Assembly (NCBI RefSeq): GCF_947490415.1
Contig: NZ_CANLGX010000003.1
Coordinates: 248,001-312,000, forward strand
Direction of reading: 5' to 3'
DNA: 64,000 nucleotides
Source: an uncultured Eudoraea sp.
Lineage (GTDB): Bacteria > Bacteroidota > Bacteroidia > Flavobacteriales > Flavobacteriaceae
Positions 35,695 to 44,249 of this stretch are shown piece by piece (the stretch's first letter is position 1; each line of letters begins with the position of its first letter). The notes under the pieces are model-generated. The model ran no database searches. It was given only the letters and a program-made list of their open reading frames with translations, and was not told where the DNA came from. A program made the translations under genes and the position numbers.

Positions 35695-37146
35695 ATGCAT
35701 TTTAATGATGAGTATATTGATTTTCATTGTCATCCTTCCTTAAAACCATTTGGGAAAAGCTTCAATTATACTCCTACTGGAATTCATATTAGCCATAGGA
35801 ATAGCAAACGAAGTATCTGGCATTATAACCCTCCATCAATTTTCGATAAATTATTAAACTACGCCACCGGGCTTACCAAGTTTTCCCAGGCAAACTTTAC
35901 AAGCCTTGTCAAGGGCGGGGTAGGTATTGTATGTGTCTCGCTTTACCCATTAGAAAAATGGTTTGTGAGAAACAAAATGAACAATGAATTATTGCTGGAT
36001 CTTACAGCCAATTTTGCCTTGGGAGTAGGGGATAAGCGCATAGATTATTTACAGGAAATAACCGATTATTTTAAGGATGTTGAAGCTCAATATGACTTTT
36101 ACAAGCAATTGGATGCTAAGATAGTACAACTTCCCGAAGGCAAGTTTCGTTACAAATTAGTTTCAAATTACAAGGAAATTGAGGCTATTAAGAATCAAAA
36201 TGCTTCCGGTGGAAAAGTGCATACCATTTGTGTAATATTAAGTATAGAAGGCTTGCATGTGCTCAACACTGGCTTAAAGCAGCCATTTAGCAGTGAAGAA
36301 ATATTAGAAAATCTGGAAAAGATTAAAAATTGGGAATTTCGCCCTTTTTTCGTGACCATCGCGCATCACTTCTGGAATCAATTATGCGGACATTCTGAAA
36401 GTTTATCGGGGATCATATTGAAATTTGCAGACCAGTCCGAAGGACTCAACAGTGGATTTACCTCCATGGGAAGGAAAGTATTGGAACGTCTTGTTGACGA
36501 TACTAATGGCAAACGAATTATACCGGATATTAAACATATGAGTATTCAGGCTAGAAAAGAATACTACCAGCTGTTGGATTCTGGAAACCCAAAATTTGCA
36601 AATATCCCGGTAATCGGCAGTCACGCGGCCTGTAACGGTCTGAAATCCTTTGACGATCCTGTTATAGCCCATCCCAAAACTGCGAACAAACTAAATCCGG
36701 TTTCCATAAATTTTTTCGACGAAGAGATCATACGCATTGCAAAAAGTAAAGGCATAATCGGGCTGCAACTGGATGAGCGCAGAATTGTTAATAAAAAAAC
36801 TCTGAAGAAGACCAAGAATTCCTTGAAGCGAAATAAAATAATGCATTACCGCTCAGAATTATTGTGGAATCAGATACAACATATTGCGGAAGTATTAGAT
36901 ACTGAAGGCCTCTTTGCCTGGGATTGTATGGTAATTGGTTCCGATTTTGACGGTATAATAGATTCACTAAACGGGTTCTGGACTGCTGAAGAATTGCCTT
37001 ATCTGGCAGATTTCCTGGAGCGCCACGCATATAATTATATGGGGGCTCATAATCTGGAAAACATTAAGAATGTACTGGATGCGGATGAAATTATAGCAAG
37101 GCTAATGTCTAAAAATGGGCGAAACTTCTTAAAAAACTATTTTTGA
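35695..37146 (+). CDS. Membrane dipeptidase-like (M19 family) metallohydrolase
   Basis: A 483-residue protein resembling renal-type dipeptidases. Metal-binding features are DFHCHPS near residue 9 (HxH instead of the usual HxD), LSIEGLH for the bridging glutamate, VIGSHAACNGL for the histidine, and IGSDFDG near residue 422, an M19 hallmark. There is no signal peptide, so it is likely cytoplasmic. It is longer than typical members (about 350-400), with extra sequence near residues 20-90. Activity on dipeptides is likely but the HxH change makes the exact substrate uncertain. Confidence 0.72.
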   Translation: MHFNDEYIDFHCHPSLKPFGKSFNYTPTGIHISHRNSKRSIWHYNPPSIFDKLLNYATGLTKFSQANFTSLVKGGVGIVCVSLYPLEKWFVRNKMNNELLLDLTANFALGVGDKRIDYLQEITDYFKDVEAQYDFYKQLDAKIVQLPEGKFRYKLVSNYKEIEAIKNQNASGGKVHTICVILSIEGLHVLNTGLKQPFSSEEILENLEKIKNWEFRPFFVTIAHHFWNQLCGHSESLSGIILKFADQSEGLNSGFTSMGRKVLERLVDDTNGKRIIPDIKHMSIQARKEYYQLLDSGNPKFANIPVIGSHAACNGLKSFDDPVIAHPKTANKLNPVSINFFDEEIIRIAKSKGIIGLQLDERRIVNKKTLKKTKNSLKRNKIMHYRSELLWNQIQHIAEVLDTEGLFAWDCMVIGSDFDGIIDSLNGFWTAEELPYLADFLERHAYNYMGAHNLENIKNVLDADEIIARLMSKNGRNFLKNYF

Positions 37147-37417
37147 CAGCTTCCCTGAGATTTTTTTAAAAAATCCACTGAATGTATTAAAAACTTAAAA
37201 AAATATGTTTAAACATATGTTAAACATATTAGACAATATAATAGAATTTATAAATTTATTTCTGAAAAATAGCTTCGCAGTAATAATATTATAATAACTT
37301 GCTATTATTGTAGTCCTGTTTTGCTTTAAAGATTAATTAAAATACAAAAGGCATAGAGGCTAATTATAGTGTAAGGAATTGCATTTTTTCCTTCTAATAA
37401 ACAAGAATTTAATTACT

Positions 37418-37639
37418 ATGGATATAATTGACAAAGCGCGTTTGTTTGAAGAACGTAAGTGGAATAAGCTTACGACAAATGACCGCATTGTTGCTTCAAG
37501 AGAAGTAAAAGCACTCATATTGGAAATAAATGAGCTCTACAAGCAGACGCAAGACTCATCTTTAATGGAACTAATGAAGCGTTTAACAGTTCTTAAGAAA
37601 AAGCTGGAAAAACGACTTAAAGGCAGACCAGAGATTTAG
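37418..37639 (+). CDS. Small helical protein of unknown function
   Basis: A 73-residue charged protein. The ATG at 37418 (MDIIDKARLFEER) is preferred to a TTG 39 bp upstream, whose extra residues (FFLLINKNL) look like translated spacer. It is predicted to be almost fully alpha-helical with a likely coiled coil (ELMKRLTVLKKKLEKRL). I do not recognise the family. The 271-bp gap before it (37147-37417) is AT-rich with no other gene visible. Confidence 0.6.
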   Translation: MDIIDKARLFEERKWNKLTTNDRIVASREVKALILEINELYKQTQDSSLMELMKRLTVLKKKLEKRLKGRPEI

Positions 37640-37696
37640 TGTTTTTCATTTTTTAGATCTAACAATCTTTTTTTGATCCTAAAGTCAGATGAAATT

Positions 37697-38362
37697 TTAA
37701 TCCTTGTTAATTTCTTCTATTAACAGCTCATAGGTAATCAAATTAGTATATAGTTTGCCGGCGAGATTTACGATAGGAGTATTCATTGAATCTATTGATG
37801 ATTCTCTCCCAAATGCTTTTTGTAGTTGCTCCTGCAATTCTGGTTTTTCATCGAGTTTAATAAGGTTGAAAATGTACTTACTTTCACTCAATGGAATTAC
37901 CAGACTATCACATTGTTCACATATATCAGGGATATAAACGGTTATTTGTTTAGGTGGCTTAATCTTGATTTGTTCAGATTCCTTAAGTAATGATCTGGTT
38001 GAAAGACTATCGTTGACTTTTAAGTCATAACTGAAGGAAGGTTGCTTACCTCTTATCAGGACTATAGTCTTCATATGTACTTTTGAAGTAGCAGGAACCC
38101 TTATAAACCTTGGCCTAGCACTGCTTTGCCTAAAATTAGTTCCGGATAAGGTAAACATCACATCAAGGTCCTGTTCATTTTCATTAATGGCATAAAATGC
38201 GATCCGGTTAGGAATATCTTCGCTAATTATTTTTATTGTCTTGTCCTGAGTATACCCATATACCATTGTAAACAGCAAGCCCAGGAAGAGTACTTTTTTA
38301 TACACAGCATTTTTTTTGGATAAACAAGATAGACAAATATTCCCGTTCACTTGATATTGCAT
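37697..38362 (-). CDS. Exported protein with glutaredoxin-like C-terminal domain
   Basis: A 221-residue protein I do not recognise as a named family. A signal peptide (KKVLFLGLLFTMVYGYTQ) sits about 20 residues in, so the true start may be a GTG at 38305. Residues about 40-135 look like a beta-rich domain. From about 140 the sequence VYIPDICEQCDSL and the later NTPIVNLAGKLY resemble the CxxC and cis-proline regions of a glutaredoxin or thioredoxin fold. A periplasmic redox role is a fair guess. Confidence 0.55.
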   Translation of the reverse strand: MQYQVNGNICLSCLSKKNAVYKKVLFLGLLFTMVYGYTQDKTIKIISEDIPNRIAFYAINENEQDLDVMFTLSGTNFRQSSARPRFIRVPATSKVHMKTIVLIRGKQPSFSYDLKVNDSLSTRSLLKESEQIKIKPPKQITVYIPDICEQCDSLVIPLSESKYIFNLIKLDEKPELQEQLQKAFGRESSIDSMNTPIVNLAGKLYTNLITYELLIEEINKD

Positions 38363-38433
38363 CTATAGATTTGGTTTTTTAGCACTGAGTTGTCCTAACC
38401 AATTCTTTAAAGCCTACAGCATTTTTATTAGCC

Positions 38434-39684
38434 CTAGGCATCATCCTTTTGGAGTGAAGTGGGTAATTCATATACTTCGAGATCAAAATAGGAAACTGCA
38501 GCCAACAAATGATCAAAAATATCCGACATTATATATTCATAGTTTTGCCATCGTTTGTCACTGCTAAAGACATAGATCTCTATAGGAATGCCTTGTGGAG
38601 TTGGTGCGAGTTGTCTGGTCATCATTGTCATTTTCGTATTCAAAGCGCTGTGATTATTCAGGTAAGAATCAATATATTTTCTAAAAACACCAATATTGGT
38701 GAGATTTTGGCCATTCAGAAGAAGCGTTTTATCAATATTATTTTCCTGATTATAATTTGTAATTTTTTCATTTCTCAAATTCAAATAATTACTTATAAGT
38801 TGAATTTTTTTTAGTTTTTCAATTTCTTTATCTGTTAAAAATTTTATATTCTTCTGCTTAATAATTAATGCTCGTTTTATGCGTCGACCACCGGATTCCT
38901 GCATCCCTCTCCAATTTTTAAAAGAGTCTGTGATTAAGGCATAAGTGGGTATTGTTGTGATTGTCTTATCAAAATTCTGAATTTTGACCGTAGCCAGACT
39001 AATTTCTATTAGGTCGCCATCGGCCCCGTATTTATCAAAAGTGATCCAATCCCCAATCCTTACCATATCGTTCATGCTTACCTGAATACTTGCAACCAGG
39101 CCAAGTATAGTGTCTTTGAATAACAATAATAAAACTGCTGAGGCGGCTCCTAAAGCCGTTACAAACTTCCAAATTGTAGTATCGGTAATAATAGCAAAAA
39201 TGGTCAGTATGGCAAGTATCCAACCAATTATCATAAAGACTTGTATATAACTATCAATAGGCTTGTCACTATAGCCAGGTCGTTTCTTGAGGTAATCCCG
39301 CAAGCTTCGTAAAATGCTTTCTACAATGTTCAATATCAGAATAATACCTATAATCGCACCAACTTTCAAAACCATACTACCTAAATATTCAAAGTCGGTA
39401 AAAACAACGGGGATAAGTTCCAAGGCTAAAAGGAGAGGGAAGATATGTGCTAAACGACTTGGCAGTTTATTAGTTATGGCAATGTCGTCTAAATTGGTTT
39501 TGGTTTTGCGAGCAAAAAAAATAGAGGTTTTTCGGATAACCCTTTTTATAATGAAGTCAAGAATACCTACTAAAAATAGCATCGCCAGAATTAACCCAAC
39601 GAGATTTAAATATCTTGCAAATGATTCTGAGATTCCCAGTTCAATTAAATAGTCATAGAGGAGGTGAACGATATTCTTATTCAT
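38434..39684 (-). CDS. MscS family mechanosensitive ion channel
   Basis: A 416-residue protein of the larger MscS type (YbdG-like). There are about five membrane helices. The pore-lining helix is ALGAASAVLLLLFKDTILG, followed by the beta domain (MVRIGDWITFDKYGADGDLIEIS) and a long cytoplasmic part. The channel would release solutes on hypo-osmotic shock. I prefer the ATG at 39684 (MNKNIVHLLYDY) over a TTG 33 bp upstream. It is convergent with nothing and stands alone. Confidence 0.85.
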   Translation of the reverse strand: MNKNIVHLLYDYLIELGISESFARYLNLVGLILAMLFLVGILDFIIKRVIRKTSIFFARKTKTNLDDIAITNKLPSRLAHIFPLLLALELIPVVFTDFEYLGSMVLKVGAIIGIILILNIVESILRSLRDYLKKRPGYSDKPIDSYIQVFMIIGWILAILTIFAIITDTTIWKFVTALGAASAVLLLLFKDTILGLVASIQVSMNDMVRIGDWITFDKYGADGDLIEISLATVKIQNFDKTITTIPTYALITDSFKNWRGMQESGGRRIKRALIIKQKNIKFLTDKEIEKLKKIQLISNYLNLRNEKITNYNQENNIDKTLLLNGQNLTNIGVFRKYIDSYLNNHSALNTKMTMMTRQLAPTPQGIPIEIYVFSSDKRWQNYEYIMSDIFDHLLAAVSYFDLEVYELPTSLQKDDA

Positions 39685-39936
39685 AATACTTGAGCATTTG
39701 TGCAAAATTACAGCCAAATTTTCATTTAATACTCTGAATCTTCATTCTTTGAATTACTTATTACAGAATGCCGAAACCATATATGTTGAAAAAAAGTATG
39801 CATAGCCTTGTTACCTTCTTGTACATAAAGAAGTAAACTTCGACAATGGCGAAAATAAGGATATTGAAGGCAGCAGGGAAAAATTGGAATTGTATTAGAT
39901 TCTCAATACTTTCACTTTTAAATCTCACAATTTACT

Positions 39937-40686
39937 ATGAATCTAAAAGGGCAAAATATTTTGGTCACCGGGGCATCCAAAGGCATAGGGAAGTCAATTG
40001 CTATTCATTTGCTTAAAGCGAATGCCCAAGTAGGAATCCATTATAATAAAAGCAGTGCTGAGGCAAATAAAATAAAAGTTAAATATCCTTTTTCGGAAAC
40101 ATTTCAAGCAGACCTCGGCCATATAGATCAGGTGCAACAGCTTTTTAAGAATACAATTAGTCAATTTGGAAATTTAGATACTATTATTCTGAATGCCGGC
40201 ATATTTTTACCACATCCGATAGATGATCCCACAGAGAAATGGCTTGATATCTGGCGAAAAACAATGGCTATTAATCTTGAAGCGGTTGGATTATTAACCA
40301 AATTAGGTATAGAACACTTTAAAGATCATGGAGGGGGAAGATTCGTATACATTGGCAGCAGGGCTGCATTCCGCGGTGAAACGGAGGAATATCTGGCATA
40401 TGCAGCCTCTAAAGGCGGACTCACATCCCTTGCGCGAACAGTGGCCCGATCTTTTGGCAAATACAATATCAAATCTTTTGTTATAGCCCCGGGATTCACC
40501 CGAACAGAAATGGCGGAAGATGCAATTGGTAAACACGGAGAAGAAAAGATACTTAAGGAACTGGCATTAAAAGAGCTAACCACTCCTGAAGATATAGCCC
40601 CTCTGGTAGTACTTATGTGCAGTGGACAGATGGATCACGCAACCGGGTCTACCATAGATGTTAATGCGGGTAGTTATATTAGATAA
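39937..40686 (+). CDS. Short-chain dehydrogenase/reductase
   Basis: A 249-residue classical SDR. TGASKGIGKSIA (near residue 11) binds the dinucleotide, ILNAGIF is the NAG motif, and the catalytic Ser/Tyr/Lys are in YIGSRAAFRG and YAASKGG. The substrate is unknown; it resembles FabG-like reductases. It lies upstream of the BLUF gene but 188 bp apart, so a shared operon is not certain. Confidence 0.85.
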   Translation: MNLKGQNILVTGASKGIGKSIAIHLLKANAQVGIHYNKSSAEANKIKVKYPFSETFQADLGHIDQVQQLFKNTISQFGNLDTIILNAGIFLPHPIDDPTEKWLDIWRKTMAINLEAVGLLTKLGIEHFKDHGGGRFVYIGSRAAFRGETEEYLAYAASKGGLTSLARTVARSFGKYNIKSFVIAPGFTRTEMAEDAIGKHGEEKILKELALKELTTPEDIAPLVVLMCSGQMDHATGSTIDVNAGSYIR

Positions 40687-40874
40687 CTTAAAAAATAGAC
40701 TATGCTGCTTCGTCTCTTATTCCCTGTGATATAAATAGCTAAAAATAGTTCTGCGCTCTATAAGATTAATCGGAAAACGGCTGCAAACATGGAGATACGG
40801 CGATGATTCCCTAACTTAACAAAAAATATAAAGCTTTAAATAATTAACAGGATTTACAAACAGTACACCGCAAT

Positions 40875-41324
40875 ATGGTTTTTCAGATAACATACAGCTC
40901 GGTAGCTAAGCCGGGGCTTTCCATTTCAGAAATTGAAGAAATCATTACACAGGCAACACAATATAATACTGCTCATGACATAACAGGTTGTCTGATATAT
41001 AATAACGGGCACTTCCTTCAGATTCTTGAGGGAGAAAAGCAGCTTGTAATGACCTTACTTAATAAGATTGAGCTGGATGATCGCCATGATCATTTTAGCA
41101 TACTTTCAGAGGGTCAAACGAATTTACGGACGTTCAATGAATGGGCAATGGCCTTTTATCACGATCCCCTAAATGCCCACTTGAATAGCGAAGTCCAAGA
41201 AATTAAGAGCTCTCTTTTAGAGATTTCAACTAGTTCAGAAAAATCAAATTTCGTCATGAAAGTTTTTTGGTATAATGTTAAGAATCTTCTGTCCGAAAAG
41301 GGCTATTTTAAATCCAACTCATAA
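40875..41324 (+). CDS. BLUF-domain blue-light photoreceptor
   Basis: A 149-residue stand-alone BLUF protein. The flavin-site residues are all in register with AppA: Tyr7, Asn31 and Gln49 (spacings 24 and 18), plus Trp90 and Met92 in FNEWAMAF. The HDITGCLIY and FLQILEG segments are characteristic. It should sense blue light through FAD and signal through a partner, as it has no output domain beyond a C-terminal helical tail. The partner is not obvious in the neighbourhood. Confidence 0.9.
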   Translation: MVFQITYSSVAKPGLSISEIEEIITQATQYNTAHDITGCLIYNNGHFLQILEGEKQLVMTLLNKIELDDRHDHFSILSEGQTNLRTFNEWAMAFYHDPLNAHLNSEVQEIKSSLLEISTSSEKSNFVMKVFWYNVKNLLSEKGYFKSNS

Positions 41325-41519
41325 AATAATTATTTATCACTACTGGATCAGGCGATGTAGTTATTTTAAATTGACACTTATGCAGGTTTACATAAGTTTT
41401 CCCTATGATCATCCACAGAAAAAATTGATTGTCAAATTTTTTAAGAGATAGTGCTTTGGAATGATTCAAATCATTGCCAAAAAATACGCTTTGTATTTCC
41501 TTTGCATAAACATTAAACG

Positions 41520-42020
41520 ATGCTCTGGGCCTTTTTCGGTATACTTTTATTTTTACTTATACTGTATCTATTATTTGTTCCTATGGATATTGTTATAAAT
41601 AGTACTAAAAACCAATACTTTATGCGAATTTGGGGTTTGGCTAAAGTCGCCTTAGAAGGACATGAAAAAGAATTCTTGCGAATTAAGCTAAATACCCTAT
41701 TTACCCGATTTTACTTCTATCCATTAAGAAAAAAGAAAAAGGAACAGAAGAAAAAAGTTGAGGCAAAATCCAGGAAGATGCGAAATTTTAAGTCAAACTT
41801 TAAAAGAGGACTGCAAGTAATAAAATCATTTAAAGTCAAGAAATTAATACTAGATATAGATACCGGTAATTGTATACAAAACGCAAAATTGTATCCTGCA
41901 TTTGCTTTATTGAATCACCATGTAGGCACTTTTCAAGTAAATTTTGAAGGCAGAGTGAACATGGTTTTACACCTGCAAAGCAGGCCTATAAACATTATAA
42001 AATCATTTATTAACTTTTAA
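41520..42020 (+). CDS. Membrane-anchored protein, YtfI/DUF2953-like
   Basis: A 166-residue protein with one N-terminal membrane segment (FFGILLFLLILYLLFVPMDI), a Lys-rich linker and a short beta-rich tail. Sequence identity to a family is weak. I suggest the DUF2953/YtfI type because the next gene, 10 bp downstream, is GerW/YtfJ-like, and in Bacillus ytfI and ytfJ are adjacent. Its function is unknown. Confidence 0.5.
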   Translation: MLWAFFGILLFLLILYLLFVPMDIVINSTKNQYFMRIWGLAKVALEGHEKEFLRIKLNTLFTRFYFYPLRKKKKEQKKKVEAKSRKMRNFKSNFKRGLQVIKSFKVKKLILDIDTGNCIQNAKLYPAFALLNHHVGTFQVNFEGRVNMVLHLQSRPINIIKSFINF

Positions 42021-42030
42021 AAAATTTATC

Positions 42031-42405
42031 ATGGAATTACATTTTGAAGAATTTTTAGGTAAAATCACAGATTTTATCAAAACTGAAGCAAAAACTGAAA
42101 CTGTTGTTGGCGAACAATTTCAATTAGGAGAATTTAAATGTGTACCTGTTATTAAAGTAGGTATGGGATTTGGATCAGGAGGAGGAGAAGGTATGGAAGC
42201 AAAAGCAAAAAAAGGGCAGGGAATGGGTGCCGGAGCCGGGGTAGGAATTGAACCATTAGGTTTTTTGGTAACCAAAGGAGATGAAATCTCTTTCCTAGAA
42301 GCAGGAAAAGCTCATGGTTTGGCCGCCGCTTTTGAAAAAGTACCGGACTTAATTGACAAGTATGTGGAAACCATAAAAAAGAAAGAAGAAGAAGAATTGG
42401 TTTAA
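42031..42405 (+). CDS. GerW/YtfJ family protein
   Basis: A 124-residue protein of the GerW (YtfJ) family. The typical order is an N-terminal helix, VVGEQFQLGEFKCVPVIKVGMGFG, a Gly-rich segment (GSGGGEG, then GAGAGVGIEPLGFL), and a C-terminal helix with IDKYVETI. In Bacillus it is needed for spore germination, but many non-sporulating bacteria carry homologues. It forms a pair with the upstream membrane protein. Confidence 0.8.
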   Translation: MELHFEEFLGKITDFIKTEAKTETVVGEQFQLGEFKCVPVIKVGMGFGSGGGEGMEAKAKKGQGMGAGAGVGIEPLGFLVTKGDEISFLEAGKAHGLAAAFEKVPDLIDKYVETIKKKEEEELV

Positions 42406-42458
42406 CATAGCCTAAACAAGGATCAACCTGAACATCTGCTAAGTCTGACTTAGTGCTG

Positions 42459-42508
42459 AAACTGAGTAGGTTTCAATTAATAAATGAGAATCCTGCTCAG
42501 TTTTATTT
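42459..42508. terminator. Terminator hairpin between convergent genes
   Basis: AAACTGAGTAGG (42459-42470) pairs with CCTGCTCAGTTT (42492-42503), a 12-bp stem with one G-T pair and a 21-base loop, followed on the plus strand by TTTTATTT. It ends the GerW-like gene and may also act weakly on the convergent aminotransferase gene, whose stop codon it touches. Confidence 0.7.
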
Positions 42509-43996
42509 AATATTAAACCATTCAGCTGTAATGGCCTTTTCTGCAGGTTCTTTATCCTTATATATAAATTCATTCTTTAGGCTATCATACTCATAATCCT
42601 TTCCCCATTCTTTATGATGCAAAGCAACTTGCTTTACAGCCTCACAAATTAAATCTATTTCCTTATCAGTCATTATCGGGTGTACAGACATGCGCACCCA
42701 ACCTGGCCTTTCAATGAGGCAACCTTCCAGTATTTTTTGTTCTATGGCTTTTGAAGTAGACAGGTCAACATTTAATAAATAATGGCCGTATGTTCCTGCA
42801 CAGGAACATCCGCCTCGGGTCTGCACTCCATATCGGTCATTGAGTAATTTAACAATCAAATTATAATGGGCATCATCTATAAAAAATGAGAATACCCCTA
42901 ATCGGTCTTTGTGCCTTTGGGCTAGTATATGTATATTTTGAATATTTGATAATTTTTTAAATATTCGGTCAATAATCTGATGTTCCCTAGCCAATATATT
43001 TTCTGTTCCCATTTGTTCCTTTAGCCGTATGGCCAAAGCAGTTTTTATGGTCTGCAGAAAACCTGGAGTACCTCCGTCTTCTCTGGTTTCAATATCGTCT
43101 ATATAGTCATGGTCTCCCCATGGGTTTGTATAGGCCACCGTTCCGCCACCGGGATTATCCGGAATCAGATTTTTATATAATTTTTTATTAAAAATGAGAA
43201 CCCCTGAAGCTCCTGGGCCGCCTAAAAATTTATGCGGGGAAAAGAAGATAGCATCCAAATAGGCCTCTTTGTCTTTTGGGTGCATATCAATTGATACATA
43301 AGGCGCGGAGCATGCAAAGTCTACAAAACATAAGCCATTATAACTATGAATAAGTTTTGCTACCTCAAAATAATCTGTAATAATACCGGTCACATTTGAG
43401 CAGGCTGTAACAGATGCAATTTTAATTGGATGTTGCTCATATTTCACGAGTAGTTCCCGAAAACTATCAAAACAAATAAGACCTTCAGAATTGCAAGGGA
43501 TTACCTCTACCTTCGCTATAGTTTCTAACCATGAAGTTTGATTTGAATGGTGCTCCATGTGAGAAATAAAAACTATCGGTTTAATGGCTTCGGGTACCTT
43601 TGTATGCGCTTTGAGATTTTCTGCTACCTTTAATCCTAAAATTCTTTGAAATTTATTTATGGCTCCTGTCATTCCTGTCCCGACAGTTATTAGGACATCT
43701 TCCTCTGAAGCGTTTACGTGTTCTTTAATAATAGTACGGGCTTCTTTGTAAGCCAGAGTCATAGCAGACCCGGTAACAGAAGTTTCCGTATGTGTATTAG
43801 CTACAAATGGCCCAATTTCATTAAGCAACTTTTCTTCAATTGGACGGTATAGTCTTCCACTGGCAATCCAATCCGCATAAATTATTTTTTTGATCCCAAA
43901 AGGCGATTCAAAAGTTTGATCTATGCCAACAACCTGTTTTCGAAAAGGTTGAAAATAAGATTCTAAGGTATCTGCTGCTATAAGAGTGGCTTTCAT
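42503..43996 (-). CDS. Class V PLP-dependent aminotransferase/lyase
   Basis: A 497-residue PLP enzyme of the NifS/SufS/CsdA superfamily but longer than a standard cysteine desulfurase (about 400). The PLP lysine is in FFSPHKFLGGPGASG. GGCSCAG resembles the active-site cysteine loop of selenocysteine lyase-like proteins. It could be a desulfurase or a lyase; I cannot choose. The ATG at 43996 is preferred to a TTG 12 bp upstream. It is unlinked to the desulfurase at 10834. Confidence 0.72.
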   Translation of the reverse strand: MKATLIAADTLESYFQPFRKQVVGIDQTFESPFGIKKIIYADWIASGRLYRPIEEKLLNEIGPFVANTHTETSVTGSAMTLAYKEARTIIKEHVNASEEDVLITVGTGMTGAINKFQRILGLKVAENLKAHTKVPEAIKPIVFISHMEHHSNQTSWLETIAKVEVIPCNSEGLICFDSFRELLVKYEQHPIKIASVTACSNVTGIITDYFEVAKLIHSYNGLCFVDFACSAPYVSIDMHPKDKEAYLDAIFFSPHKFLGGPGASGVLIFNKKLYKNLIPDNPGGGTVAYTNPWGDHDYIDDIETREDGGTPGFLQTIKTALAIRLKEQMGTENILAREHQIIDRIFKKLSNIQNIHILAQRHKDRLGVFSFFIDDAHYNLIVKLLNDRYGVQTRGGCSCAGTYGHYLLNVDLSTSKAIEQKILEGCLIERPGWVRMSVHPIMTDKEIDLICEAVKQVALHHKEWGKDYEYDSLKNEFIYKDKEPAEKAITAEWFNIK

Positions 43997-44249
43997 TTTA
44001 ATTTGCAATTACAACACTTTGTGTTCCACTATTAAATTCTGAGAATTAAAGATATTAAAACATTACTACTTCAAAGGGTGCTGTTCAACTTTTTAATCTA
44101 ATCCGACAATTTTCGGCTGTAAAACTATAATAGTCGCACTTTATAAAAACAATTATTAAGCATTGAAGTACAATTTCGGGAAAACTTGATCCATGAATTT
44201 TATAAAAGAATTTTCCTAGTATATTTAAGCTTCAAAATTAAACCAAATT

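Noticed and set aside
39768-39836. A 22-codon plus-strand frame upstream of the SDR gene
   Set aside because: Too short, no neighbouring signal and no internal pattern to separate it from chance.
42503-43996. The class V aminotransferase as a second sulfur donor for CODH
   Set aside because: It is more than 20 kb from the cox cluster, of a different length class, and has no contextual link to molybdenum genes.
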